A stretch of DNA of 45,990 nt from Chitinophagaceae bacterium (GCA_016787135.1 JAEUVK010000016.1:1-45990), one strand, 5' to 3'. Numbered from the stretch's first letter, positions 35,134 to 43,834 are shown. Translations and numbers: made by a program. The notes: generated by a model from the sequence alone, not told the origin.

Positions 35134-35532
35134 TCATTCCTTTTTTGGGATAATCAATCCTTCATTCTCCTGGTTCATTTTAAACAACATGACATCAGCA
35201 ATGGACCGGGCTCTTTTCTTAGCCATCTCTGCTACCTCACCGGTATATAATTCATCTGTGGTTTCAGTGAAGAGTTGTACCCAGCGTACAAAATGTTTTT
35301 TTTCCAGCTTTACTTTTCTGTTCACTTCAAAATGAATGCCCATAGCATTTCTCATGTATTTGGTTTCATTCAGGAGGATCGTTTCCCAGAAATCAAACAT
35401 GACGGGCAGGTGTTCCTCCCAGTTCACTTTCATGACATCATTAAAGATAAAACCAATGATGTTATCCTGTCTTACTTTTTCATAAAACCGGGTGATTAAA
35501 AGTTCAATACTCTTCCTTGTTGTGATATCCAT
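35134..35532 (-). CDS. Group III truncated hemoglobin
   Basis: A 132-residue heme protein of the group III truncated hemoglobin family. ITRFYEKVRQDNIIGFIFNDV at the start matches helices A/B, LPVMFDFWETILL matches helix E, and the proximal His80 is in LEKKHFVRWVQLF. Helix H ends with ARSIADVMLFKM. Members bind oxygen or NO, but their physiological role is not settled. It lies eight bases downstream of rarA on the same strand and probably shares its transcript. Confidence 0.93.
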   Translation of the reverse strand: MDITTRKSIELLITRFYEKVRQDNIIGFIFNDVMKVNWEEHLPVMFDFWETILLNETKYMRNAMGIHFEVNRKVKLEKKHFVRWVQLFTETTDELYTGEVAEMAKKRARSIADVMLFKMNQENEGLIIPKKE

Positions 35533-35540
35533 TGCTCTTT

Positions 35541-36794
35541 TTAATAGTTGTATTTATCCTTCCATAAACTTTTCAGGAATTTTCTCAATTCCTCTTCTCT
35601 TGCATTTTTGCCCGGGTCATAATATTTGTTACCTGAGATCTCCTTTGGCAGGTATTCCTGCGGTGAGAAGTTCTTGTCGTAGTCATGCGAATATTCATAC
35701 CCTTTCTTGTATCCAAGGTCTTTCATCAGCTTTGTGGGGGCATTGCGTATATGCAGTGGCACCGGCAGGTCGCCATGTTGTTTCACTGCATTCATTGCAG
35801 CGCCTATAGCAACAGTAGCCGAATTGCTTTTGGCGCTTGATGCCAGGTAGATGGCGCATTGCGATAGGATGAGGCTTGATTCCGGATAACCTATTTTGTT
35901 CACCGCCTCAAAAGTTGCATTCGCCATGACCAAAGCGGTCGGATTGGCGTTGCCGATATCTTCGCTGGCTAATATCACTAACCTTCGTGCAATGAATTTC
36001 ACGTCTTCGCCGCCTTCTATCATTCTGGCCAGCCAGTAAACAGCCGCATTGGGGTCACTGCCTCTGATAGATTTGATAAAGGCAGAAATAATATCATAAT
36101 GCTGTTCGCCGCCTTTATCATACAAGGCGATCTTTTTCTGTGCGGCATCCATCACCATTTCATTAGTAATTGAAATATCCTTTCCGCCTGTATCACATAC
36201 GATCTCCAGGAGGTTCAATAATTTTCTTGCATCTCCGCCGGATATGTTGAGTAATGCTGCAGTTTCTTTAAGTTCAATCTTTTTCTTTTTTAGCACCTCA
36301 TCTTTTTCAATTGCCGTAAGCAGCAGCCGGATAAGGTATTTTTCATCAAGCGATTTCAAAACATATACCTGGCAGCGGCTCAACAAGGCGCTGTTCACTT
36401 CAAATGAGGGGTTTTCCGTGGTTGCACCGATCAGGGTAATGATACCTTTTTCTACGGCGCCCAGTAATGCATCCTGCTGTCCTTTGTTGAACCGGTGTAT
36501 CTCATCAATGAATAAAACAGAGCCGGGTTTTGTTTTTGCTTCTTCGATCACTTCCCGTACTTCTTTTACGCCGGAACTGATGGCGCTTAATGTAAAAAAC
36601 GGAGCATTGAGTGTATGCGCAATGATATTGGCAATGGTCGTTTTTCCTGTACCGGGAGGGCCCCATAGTATCATTGAGTGTATCTTACCTTGTTCAATGG
36701 ATGTTCGTAAGATGCTTCCTTTGCCTGCAAGGTGTTGCTGACCGGCAAGTTCATCAAGGTTCCTGGGGCGAATACGTTCTGCTAAAGGAGTCAT
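35541..36794 (-). CDS. rarA: Replication-associated recombination protein A (RarA/MgsA AAA+ ATPase)
   Basis: A 417-residue AAA+ ATPase related to clamp-loader subunits that acts at stalled replication forks. MTPLAERIRPRNLDELAGQQHL is the typical start. Walker A is GPPGTGKTT, Walker B VLFIDEIHRFNKGQQDALL, sensor 1 LIGATTENPSFE, and SGGDARKLLNLLE contains the sensor 2 arginine. The C-terminal tetramerisation part has RGSDPNAAVYWLARMIEGGED and KGYEYSHDYD. Length and motif order are normal. A foldback repeat (36804-36878) lies between it and the transglutaminase gene upstream. Confidence 0.96.
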   Translation of the reverse strand: MTPLAERIRPRNLDELAGQQHLAGKGSILRTSIEQGKIHSMILWGPPGTGKTTIANIIAHTLNAPFFTLSAISSGVKEVREVIEEAKTKPGSVLFIDEIHRFNKGQQDALLGAVEKGIITLIGATTENPSFEVNSALLSRCQVYVLKSLDEKYLIRLLLTAIEKDEVLKKKKIELKETAALLNISGGDARKLLNLLEIVCDTGGKDISITNEMVMDAAQKKIALYDKGGEQHYDIISAFIKSIRGSDPNAAVYWLARMIEGGEDVKFIARRLVILASEDIGNANPTALVMANATFEAVNKIGYPESSLILSQCAIYLASSAKSNSATVAIGAAMNAVKQHGDLPVPLHIRNAPTKLMKDLGYKKGYEYSHDYDKNFSPQEYLPKEISGNKYYDPGKNAREEELRKFLKSLWKDKYNY

Positions 36795-36803
36795 TTCAGT
36801 CAG

Positions 36804-36878
36804 GAGTTAAGAGTCAATAGTCGTGAGTTAAAAACCCGGGGCAAAGTTAACGGACTTATTGCTCCCGGCTCATAACTC
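36804..36878. repeat. Intergenic foldback repeat
   Basis: GAGTTAAGAG (36804-36813) pairs with CTCATAACTC (36869-36878) with one mismatch, and CCGGGGCAA (36836-36844) pairs with TTGCTCCCGG (36859-36868) with one bulged base. GAGTTA recurs inside (36825-36830). No clean U-tract follows on the minus strand. It looks like a short palindromic intergenic repeat between the transglutaminase gene and rarA. Confidence 0.6.
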
Positions 36879-36890
36879 AAAACTTTACGC

Positions 36891-37838
36891 TTACTGTTGT
36901 TGTTGTCCTGCAAATGTTTCCAGTGCCCCTATATCTTCCTGAGCACCGGGCTGAGATTCAAGTTTGACACGGGTCATGTCTTCAAACGTATGGCCGTCTT
37001 CATAGCCGATAGATACATAAACAGAAAGAGATTGACGGGCAGGACCTTTGAATGTGCCTTTGATGGGCGAACAATCATTGAAGTTACGGCCGACAGCAAG
37101 TTTGACATGGTTATCGGTAACCCAGACATTATTTGTTGGATCAATGCCTGTCCACCCTCTTCCTGGTATCCATGCTTCTACCCATGCATGAGTGGCCCCT
37201 TCGCCCCGCATACCATTTTTATTCGGGCAAATGTAGCCGCTTACATACCGGCATGGTATCTGGAGGGTCCGTAACATTTCGAGCATGACATGAGCAAAAT
37301 CCTGGCACACACCCGAACGATGATCCAGGATTTCCGCAACAGTGGTTTCTATAGAGGTAATGCCCTTGATGTATTTAAAATGCCTGAAAATATATGCACT
37401 GCATTTTTCTGTAAAATCGGCGACTGAAATGCCTGGCTGATATATATCCATGATCAGCCCGCTGATCTGCTCTTTCAGCTCTGTTTCCTCAATACGGGAG
37501 AGCTCCAGTAAAGAAAGGTTGTTGCCGACCTCTTCTTTCAGAGCGTCAAGGCCAGCGATAGCATGGTGATGCAGATCATCCTTTCCAATCGTCCGGACAA
37601 TGAGTTTGCTTTCTATTATTAATTCTTTATGGGCAGATAAGAGATTGAACATACCGGCGCGGTTGCCCCAGTAATCATTGATCGTTAAAACGTCGGGACT
37701 GTCAGTGATATTGAGTTCGTGATACAAAACTTCCTGGCCGGGACTATTGTAGGGGTATATCCTGATCTCATTCACACTCTCTTTTACAGGCCTGTCGTAT
37801 TCGTATCTTGTAACGTGGTGTATATTGAAAACGGGCAT
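36891..37838 (-). CDS. Transglutaminase-like cysteine peptidase-fold protein
   Basis: A 315-residue protein. The N-terminal beta domain (FNIHHVTRYEYDRPVKESVNEIR) is the bacterial transglutaminase-like N-terminal domain. The catalytic triad is visible: Cys in RSGVCQDFAHVML, His in GATHAWVEAWIPG, Asp in GIDPTNN. No signal peptide, so it is cytoplasmic. Family members act as peptidases or amide transferases. It is the last of the three-gene set with alpha-E and permuted ATP-grasp proteins; only 13 bases separate it from the alpha-E gene, so the set is expected to work on one peptide-like substrate. Confidence 0.92.
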   Translation of the reverse strand: MPVFNIHHVTRYEYDRPVKESVNEIRIYPYNSPGQEVLYHELNITDSPDVLTINDYWGNRAGMFNLLSAHKELIIESKLIVRTIGKDDLHHHAIAGLDALKEEVGNNLSLLELSRIEETELKEQISGLIMDIYQPGISVADFTEKCSAYIFRHFKYIKGITSIETTVAEILDHRSGVCQDFAHVMLEMLRTLQIPCRYVSGYICPNKNGMRGEGATHAWVEAWIPGRGWTGIDPTNNVWVTDNHVKLAVGRNFNDCSPIKGTFKGPARQSLSVYVSIGYEDGHTFEDMTRVKLESQPGAQEDIGALETFAGQQQQ

Positions 37839-37851
37839 TGATTATGGGTTG

Positions 37852-38793
37852 TCATGCATACGAGAAATAGATATTGGTCAGTTGGTTGGAAAACCCAGCG
37901 AGGTCATGGCGAACTGAATGAAGGAATTCAGGCAACCCCATTTCCTTGATCATATTGAGGTCCGCAAACTCTACTTTACTGCAGATGCGTCCAAATGTTT
38001 TTTGCAAGTGCTTGCTGCCTTCGATCTCCGCATCTTCCACCACCTCATCCAGGTAACGTTTAATACGGTTCAGGGAATAATTCAATGATCTTGGGAAGTT
38101 TTTGTTTAAGATGACATGGTCCACTACGTTCAGGTTATGCTGGTCATGTGTATAGGTCTTTAGATATAGCTCATAGCCGGATAAGGATAGCAACAGGTTC
38201 CTCCAGAAAAGAATATCCTGCTGATCATCCAGCTGATGACCGATCTTGGCAAAATGGGCATTCGTCACTTCTATGGTGAGCAGGCAGCGTTCAATGAATT
38301 TACCAAGGCTCATAAAATTCCACCCCTGGCCCCGCGGCATCGTACTGTCGGTAACGCCATAATACAGGGTATTATTCATGTCCAGCAGGTCAATTATTTC
38401 AAGTGCCTTTGAACCGGTTAGTTTTTTTTCGAGGCCAGGAGCATTGACGATATGATATAACTGGTTCACCTGTTCCCATACTTCTTTGGTGATATTGTCC
38501 TGCACACCTCTTGCATTCTCCCTTGCTTTGGTGATCATCACTTTGATGGCGTTCAGGTTGGCCGTATCCGTGATCAGCAGCTTTAGTGCAGCGGCAGTAT
38601 CTTTTGTCTGTTCTTCGCCAAAACCTTCAGGACAATAAGTAAAAGCAGCTGCTACATCTTTCCAGGAAAAATGATGGGTATTGCCAATATCGAATGAGAG
38701 TATATAATTGGTACGGATCACCCTTACCAGGCAATCATTTCTTTCCATGTACCTGTTCAGCCAGAATAATGAATCTGCAATTCTACTTAGCAT
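37852..38793 (-). CDS. Alpha-E domain protein (DUF403)
   Basis: A 313-residue all-helical protein that starts MLSRIADSLFWLNRYMERND, the invariant opening of the alpha-E family. FMSLGKFIERCLLTIEVTNAH, LLLSLSGYELYLKTY and FPRSLNYSLNRIKRYL follow in the usual order. No catalytic motif is known. It is nearly always encoded with a circularly permuted ATP-grasp protein and a transglutaminase-like protein, as here, and is thought to help a peptide-bond-forming enzyme set. A foldback (38831-38883) separates it from the ATP-grasp gene. Confidence 0.93.
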   Translation of the reverse strand: MLSRIADSLFWLNRYMERNDCLVRVIRTNYILSFDIGNTHHFSWKDVAAAFTYCPEGFGEEQTKDTAAALKLLITDTANLNAIKVMITKARENARGVQDNITKEVWEQVNQLYHIVNAPGLEKKLTGSKALEIIDLLDMNNTLYYGVTDSTMPRGQGWNFMSLGKFIERCLLTIEVTNAHFAKIGHQLDDQQDILFWRNLLLSLSGYELYLKTYTHDQHNLNVVDHVILNKNFPRSLNYSLNRIKRYLDEVVEDAEIEGSKHLQKTFGRICSKVEFADLNMIKEMGLPEFLHSVRHDLAGFSNQLTNIYFSYA

Positions 38794-38830
38794 GTAATCT
38801 ACAATGAATTTAAAGTTATCCTGAATCCGG

Positions 38831-38883
38831 GTGAATGGTCAGCAGTGAATTGTCAAACCCTTTATTGACTATTCACCATTCAC
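38831..38883. repeat. Intergenic foldback repeat overlapping the ATP-grasp stop codon
   Basis: GTGAATGG (38831-38838) pairs with CCATTCAC (38876-38883), GTGAAT (38845-38850) can pair with ATTCAC (38871-38876), and GTCAA (38852-38856) pairs with TTGAC (38865-38869). The motif GTGAAT/ATTCAC occurs four times. It has the style of short Bacteroidota intergenic palindromes and covers the TGA of the ATP-grasp gene. Confidence 0.6.
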
Positions 38884-40328
38884 AGGTCCACCACCCATGT
38901 ATCTTTACTTCCGCCTCCCTGTGATGAATTGACGACCAATGAACCTTCCCGTAAAGCAACCCTTGTTAATCCGCCCGGCACTATCTTTATCCCCGAGGGC
39001 CCGCATAAGGCATAAGGCCTGAGATCAACATGCCGGGGCTGTAATTTGCCATCTATGAAACAGGGAACGGTTGATAATTTAATGATGGGCTGCGCAATAA
39101 ACTCACGCGGTGTTTCTTCAATAGCTTTTTTCACTTCCTCCAGTTCTTTTTCACTGGCTTTATTACCCATCACCATGCCATATCCGCCTGACTGATTGGT
39201 CCTTTTTATTACCATATTCTCCATATTCTTAAACACATATTCTCTTACTTCTGCTTCTTCCAGCCCATAAGTAGGAACATTGGGAAGAATGGGTTCTTCA
39301 TTTAAATAATACCGTATCATTGCCGGAACAAAAGCATACACGGCTTTATCATCTGCAACGCCATTACCAACAGCATTGGCGATCGCCACACTCCCTTTTC
39401 GATAAGCGCTCATCAATCCGGGTACTCCCAAAGCACTATCAGGTCTGAACACAAGCGGATCAAGATAGTCGTCATCTATCCTTCGGTAGATCACATGCAC
39501 CTGCTGCAATCCTGCTGTTGTTTTCATATACACTTTGTGGTTATCTACCAGCAGGTCACGGCCTTCTACCAAAGGGATACCCATTGACCGGGCAAGGAAA
39601 GTATGTTCAAAATAAGCGGAGTTGTAAACGCCTGGTGTAAGGAGTACTACTGTCGGGTTGCCGATCTGTTGCGGGGAAAGGCTGGTCAGTATTTCCTGGA
39701 GAAGCAACGGATAGCTGTTGATCATTCTTACACGACTATCTGCCAGCATTCCCGGGAAAATCCTCTTGGTCACTTCCCGGTTTTCCAGCATATAAGATAC
39801 ACCTGACGGTGTTCGCAGGTTGTCTTCTAAAATATAGAATGTACCATCCTGCCCGCGTATAAGGTCAATGCCTGATATATGGACATACAGGTCATGCGGC
39901 ACAGTTACCCCATGTACTTCCCGGGTATAGTGAGGACAGGTGGCGATCAGCTCAGCAGGAATGATCTTGTCCTTAATGATCTGTTGTTTTGAATAAATAT
40001 CTTTCAGGAAAAGGTTTAGTGCTTTTAAGCGCTGGCTGATACCCTGCTGAATATGGTCCCATTCTTTGGAGGTGAGTATGCGTGGTATGATATCAAACGG
40101 GAATATCCTTTCAATGCCTGCATTATCACTATAGACCGTAAAAGTTATTCCCTGGTTCATGAAGAGTTCCCCGGCCTGTTTATCTTTCTGGTGCAGCAAT
40201 TCATCAGGCAAGTGGCTGATATCATTAAATACCTGCAGGTATTGCGGACGGATAGTATTATCAGCACACATCTCATCCCAGGTGCCCGGATAGGCTTTGT
40301 ATTCCTCAAATAATTGGCGACCAGTCAT
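38880..40328 (-). CDS. Circularly permuted type 2 ATP-grasp protein
   Basis: A 482-residue protein of the circularly permuted ATP-grasp group (DUF404/DUF407). MTGRQLFEEYKAYPGTWDEM is a typical start; RIFPFDIIPRILTSKEWDHI, DLIRGQDGTFYILEDNLRTPSGVSYM (given in part), VVLLTPGVYNSAYFEH, YRRIDDDYLDPL, AIANAVGNGVADDKAVYAF and VIKRTNQSGGYGMVMG are the conserved blocks. They hold the Mg- and ATP-binding residues. It probably forms an amide or peptide bond using ATP. The frame reaches GTG 40364, but that part lies in the terminator of the upstream gene, so ATG 40328 is the better start. Confidence 0.93.
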   Translation of the reverse strand: MTGRQLFEEYKAYPGTWDEMCADNTIRPQYLQVFNDISHLPDELLHQKDKQAGELFMNQGITFTVYSDNAGIERIFPFDIIPRILTSKEWDHIQQGISQRLKALNLFLKDIYSKQQIIKDKIIPAELIATCPHYTREVHGVTVPHDLYVHISGIDLIRGQDGTFYILEDNLRTPSGVSYMLENREVTKRIFPGMLADSRVRMINSYPLLLQEILTSLSPQQIGNPTVVLLTPGVYNSAYFEHTFLARSMGIPLVEGRDLLVDNHKVYMKTTAGLQQVHVIYRRIDDDYLDPLVFRPDSALGVPGLMSAYRKGSVAIANAVGNGVADDKAVYAFVPAMIRYYLNEEPILPNVPTYGLEEAEVREYVFKNMENMVIKRTNQSGGYGMVMGNKASEKELEEVKKAIEETPREFIAQPIIKLSTVPCFIDGKLQPRHVDLRPYALCGPSGIKIVPGGLTRVALREGSLVVNSSQGGGSKDTWVVDL

Positions 40329-40347
40329 AGCAGTTTTTTGGGCAAAT

Positions 40348-40385
40348 AAAAAAAGTTGCTTCACATGCTTTCATGTGGAAACAAC
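40348..40385 (-). terminator. Intrinsic terminator after the esterase gene
   Basis: On the minus strand GTTGTTTCCACATG (40372-40385) pairs with CATGTGAAGCAAC (40355-40367) around a four-base loop, with a single mismatch or bulge, followed by TTTTTTTATTTG. It ends the transcript from 41314. The tail TTTATTTG is close to a -7 element and could double as part of the ATP-grasp promoter. Confidence 0.85.
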
Positions 40386-40459
40386 CGTTTTGCCGAATAT
40401 ACCGAATCCTTCAATATAATCGGTCTTTGCAAAGCGGTATTTGTAAAAAAAAAACGGGA

Positions 40460-41314
40460 CTAATTTACGTTTGCATTCAGAAAGGCCTGGATGGCATTGA
40501 AGGAATGAGTAAGGTTTGCTCCCGTCCAGCCATGCCCCTCTGCAGGATAAAAAACATATTGGCTGATAACACCTTTGGTTTGCAGCTTTGTAACCAGCGA
40601 TGTAGATTGTGACACCGGCACTAAAGGATCGAGCCCGCCCTGCAAAATAATAGTAGGAGGGCTTTCAATGCTAACAAAGTTGATAGGGCTTGATTGCTGG
40701 TACATGGCAGGGTTGGTAGCGGGAGTGCCGACAAGTAAAGTTTCGATCACGGGTACCAGCAGGGGATTGACAGGGTTGTTATGCATGGCCGTCATATCTG
40801 TTGGGCCGAAAAAGTCAACGATCGCCTTTGCTTTTACAGGGCTGATATTTTTATACGCCTGTAATAAGGCCAAATGCCCTCCGGCACTGGCGCCAAGTAA
40901 AACGATCTTCCCGGATATTCTATAGTCGGCCGATTTACTGACAATAAAATCAAAAGCTGCTTTCACATCATTTTCCTGTGCCGGGAAAAGATTAGCTGTT
41001 GCCGTTGCCAACCTGTAATTCATATTAACAATGGCATAGTCCGGCAACCTTCTCTTCAATGTATCTACAAAAGGAGTGAAATCAGCTTTATCACCCGATG
41101 ACCAGGCGCCGCCATGTATAAGTAGGATCACTTTGGTAGCAGCGGCCGTTCTGCCGGCCGGCAAATAAATATCCATTTTCTGCTGCGCATCAGTTCCATA
41201 AGCGGTGTTCAGAATGGTTTGTTCTGTTATGGTATTATTATTGGCTTCCTGGTTTTCCTTTTGGCAGCCCATAATGATACTGAAGAGAAAAAAAGGCAAC
41301 AGGTACCGGTGCAT
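40460..41314 (-). CDS. Lipoprotein alpha/beta-hydrolase (carboxylesterase-like)
   Basis: A 284-residue hydrolase. The N-terminus LLPFFLFSIIMGCQKE is a lipoprotein signal with the lipidated Cys in MGC. The fold shows HGGAWSSGDK (oxyanion hole, HGG motif), the nucleophile elbow LLGASAGGHLALL, the Asp in ILQGGLDPLVPVSQS and the His in AEGHGWTGA. It resembles BD-FAE/esterase-lipase enzymes that remove acyl groups from sugars or small esters. It sits in the inner or outer membrane facing the periplasm or surface. It is transcribed alone and ends at a strong terminator. Confidence 0.9.
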   Translation of the reverse strand: MHRYLLPFFLFSIIMGCQKENQEANNNTITEQTILNTAYGTDAQQKMDIYLPAGRTAAATKVILLIHGGAWSSGDKADFTPFVDTLKRRLPDYAIVNMNYRLATATANLFPAQENDVKAAFDFIVSKSADYRISGKIVLLGASAGGHLALLQAYKNISPVKAKAIVDFFGPTDMTAMHNNPVNPLLVPVIETLLVGTPATNPAMYQQSSPINFVSIESPPTIILQGGLDPLVPVSQSTSLVTKLQTKGVISQYVFYPAEGHGWTGANLTHSFNAIQAFLNANVN

Positions 41315-41422
41315 GGTAAAGATGAGTTTAGAAGCAATTTACAACAATCACGCCTGTCCGGGCATTGTAATCAGGCGAGGATAGTGGCGGCAACGGGTTT
41401 TTTGATTATTTTGACGCTTTAA

Positions 41423-42808
41423 ATGAAACAAGGACGGAAATATATAAGAACACTGTTTGCAGGGCTGGTCATTTTCTTTCAGAATGTTCTTGCTATCGCC
41501 CAGCCCGTTATTCCCGGTGAGCATAATTATGCTATCAATGCTCCCGGTGTAGCAATGGTGCAAACAGTCTTCTCAGCTACAGTATATGTAAACAAAGTGG
41601 AGATCAATCAACGCCGATTGAACCAGCTTGTGGATTCTGTTAAAAAATTGGATGCCACGCGGAATATGTTATCTGCAGAACGCAAACTGGATATAGTTGT
41701 AAAGGCTTTGTATAATAACCCGCTACGTTTTTTTGCTGCTACTACTCAATACCTGAGCCAGCAGCATCGTATCGTATCAAATGGTACCGGTTTTTTTGTA
41801 ACGGGTGATGGGTATTTTATCACCAACTGCCATATTATTGACAGGGACAGTGCCTTTATCCGTCAAAAGTTTATTCTTTCTACTTTTCGTGAAGTTGCTG
41901 ATGCCAATATCCGTTCCTTAGAATCATCCTGGGCTATGACATTGACCGATGAACAGCGAAGCCTCTTATATAATTCTTACAGCCTGATCTATTCGCAACT
42001 TTCTTCCATGATCCTTTTTGACCTGCAAAAAGATATTTTCATCATTTACCGCGCTGATAACGGATCCAACCAGCCTTTCAAAGTAAAAAAACCTGCAAAG
42101 GCGATAGTTAAGGGTAAGGCCATGCCGGGAAAAGATGTGGCAATATTGAAGTTAGACGATGTTAATGATCTTCCTACCTTGCCGGTCAGCAGGGATTCGA
42201 TCATTAAGATCGGGGAAAAGATATTAGTATATGGCTATCCCGAACCTGCTACCAGCAATATTTTTCTGGCGGAAGAATCAAATACAGAGCCGACACTTAC
42301 TGCCGGAGTGGTCAGTGCTATCAAACAATCAGTAGGAGGCTGGCCTGTCGTGCAAATGGATGCTATGATATCCCATGGCAGCAGTGGCAGCCCGGTCTGT
42401 AATGATAAGGGCGAAGTGATCGGACTGGCAACTTTTGGCAGTTTCGAACAGAATACTGGCGGCCTTGCATCCGGATATAACTTTGCTATCCCTGTTACTG
42501 TAATTAAAGAATTTATTGATAGCGCCGGTGTAAAACCGGGACTAAGCCGTTCTTCTTTATTATACAATGAAGGTCTGCGGTATTTTTATCAGTCTTATTA
42601 TAAAAAGGCGTTGAAGCGATTTGAAGATGTAAAAAAGCTCAACAGCAACTATCCCAGGCTGAATTATTATACCACTCTTTGCACACAAAGAATAGAAGCA
42701 GGGGAGGACCGTAGTTCTTTCCTGCAAAAAAATTTTTTCAGGGTGATATCTATCATTCTTGTTATTGGCGGTATCTATCTCTACTATGGCTGGAAGAGAG
42801 GCTGGTAA
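41423..42808 (+). CDS. Trypsin-like serine protease with C-terminal membrane anchor
   Basis: A 461-residue protein with a signal peptide (LFAGLVIFFQNVLAIAQ). The S1-fold triad is visible: His137 in FITNCHIID, Asp238 in GKDVAILKLD, and Ser321 in SHGSSGSPV. The stretch between His and Asp is about 100 residues, longer than in simple S1 proteases, and includes a helical insert (LESSWAMTLTDEQRSLLYNS). No PDZ domain follows. A short TPR-like helix pair (EGLRYFYQSYYKKALKRFED) comes instead, then a C-terminal membrane helix (VISIILVIGGIYLYY). It is a DegP-like or surveillance protease candidate facing the periplasm. Confidence 0.87.
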   Translation: MKQGRKYIRTLFAGLVIFFQNVLAIAQPVIPGEHNYAINAPGVAMVQTVFSATVYVNKVEINQRRLNQLVDSVKKLDATRNMLSAERKLDIVVKALYNNPLRFFAATTQYLSQQHRIVSNGTGFFVTGDGYFITNCHIIDRDSAFIRQKFILSTFREVADANIRSLESSWAMTLTDEQRSLLYNSYSLIYSQLSSMILFDLQKDIFIIYRADNGSNQPFKVKKPAKAIVKGKAMPGKDVAILKLDDVNDLPTLPVSRDSIIKIGEKILVYGYPEPATSNIFLAEESNTEPTLTAGVVSAIKQSVGGWPVVQMDAMISHGSSGSPVCNDKGEVIGLATFGSFEQNTGGLASGYNFAIPVTVIKEFIDSAGVKPGLSRSSLLYNEGLRYFYQSYYKKALKRFEDVKKLNSNYPRLNYYTTLCTQRIEAGEDRSSFLQKNFFRVISIILVIGGIYLYYGWKRGW

Positions 42809-42811
42809 GAG

Positions 42812-43306
42812 TTACGCAGCTGAATCTTTTTCAAACTCGAACTGTTTTTTCATGAAGTTCATATAGAGCTCACGCCGCAGAACATACAGCCCATAGAGTA
42901 TGATCAACTGAAACACGAGCATGATAAGACTGATCAGCACAGGGAGGAAAAGCTGGAATGGTAATCTGGTCATAGGCCTGCTCATCAATGCGGCCAGCGA
43001 GGCCAGTTCCCTGTATTCCGCAAAAATGATCCCAAACAAAAAGACGAGAAAAAGAAAATTGACCAGGAATATCCGGTTGAAATTTGTTTTTTGTTTTCCG
43101 GTTACCGGCATGTCAGGATAATTGGAATTGAGGATATTGATCGCAAGAATAGCCAATAAAAAGATCGAGACAAATAAAAAAGCCCGCAACAGTTCACCTA
43201 TCTCGAATACCTGGAAAAAATTGATGAGAGAAATAATAGAAAATATAGAGGCAGCCAGCAACTGTATGATGCAGACTATTCTGTATATGATCCATCTTAC
43301 CGGCAT
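42812..43306 (-). CDS. Four-helix membrane protein, unknown function
   Basis: A 164-residue protein with four membrane segments: IVCIIQLLAASIFSIISLI, AFLFVSIFLLAILAINIL, IFLVNFLFLVFLFGIIFA and LFLPVLISLIMLVFQLIILY. The tail is charged (KKQFEFEKDSAA). No family recognised. It lies downstream of a similar-sized four-helix protein (43343) and of aspS on the same strand, and may belong to the same operon. Both share topology and a Y-L/Y-P loop (NSNYPD, QRYYPD) between helices 2 and 3, so they may be paralogs. Confidence 0.75.
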   Translation of the reverse strand: MPVRWIIYRIVCIIQLLAASIFSIISLINFFQVFEIGELLRAFLFVSIFLLAILAINILNSNYPDMPVTGKQKTNFNRIFLVNFLFLVFLFGIIFAEYRELASLAALMSRPMTRLPFQLFLPVLISLIMLVFQLIILYGLYVLRRELYMNFMKKQFEFEKDSAA

Positions 43307-43342
43307 AGGGTGTAAAGTAACAGATTTCTTTGCAGGGTATTG

Positions 43343-43834
43343 TTATTGTCCGATGGCATTGATAAGCGAGTCCATTTTCTTCCGGTTATTCCGGTTAATG
43401 AGGGCTGGTAATCCGACCTGCATGATCAGTGTGATCGTCTCAATTATCAAAGCAAGGATAAGAATGCCGAGCATGATCTTCCCGGTGAAATCTCTTCCTT
43501 CATTGTTGTCTGAAAATTCCCACATGGCGGCATAAACACAAAGAATGATCATGCCAATAGTGGTTAGCGCTGACAAGACCAGCAGGATGATATGAGTGGT
43601 TTTAACAGGCGGAGGTATTAGTTTATCCGGGTAATAGCGCTGTACCAGGATAATATTCAGGAAGCTATTCAGTCCCACGAACAACAGCCCGGCACCGAAG
43701 ACCGACCCCCACAAATAGTCTTCGCTATGATTGCTGTTATTCGCCAGGCCGATGATCAGCAACAGCAGCAGGACGAATGCAGGCAGGGCAACGATAAAAT
43801 TCAGCGCAAGAAATATTTTCCATTTAAGGGGCAT
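43343..43834 (-). CDS. Four-helix membrane protein, unknown function
   Basis: A 163-residue protein with four membrane segments: FLALNFIVALPAFVLLLLLII, YLWGSVFGAGLLFVGLNSFL, THIILLVLSALTTIGMIILCVY and GKIMLGILILALIIETITLIM. No family recognised. The ATG overlaps the last base of the aspS stop (TAATG), so it is coupled to aspS. The next gene on the strand (42812) has the same size and topology and follows after 36 bases. Confidence 0.75.
   Translation of the reverse strand: MPLKWKIFLALNFIVALPAFVLLLLLIIGLANNSNHSEDYLWGSVFGAGLLFVGLNSFLNIILVQRYYPDKLIPPPVKTTHIILLVLSALTTIGMIILCVYAAMWEFSDNNEGRDFTGKIMLGILILALIIETITLIMQVGLPALINRNNRKKMDSLINAIGQ

Noticed and set aside
36244..36741. 165-codon plus-strand frame inside rarA
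   Set aside because: It mirrors the AAA+ coding sequence on the other strand; rarA is certain by motifs.
40329..40364. GTG at 40364 as start of the ATP-grasp protein
   Set aside because: It lies in the stem of the upstream gene's terminator; ATG 40328 gives the family-like N-terminus.
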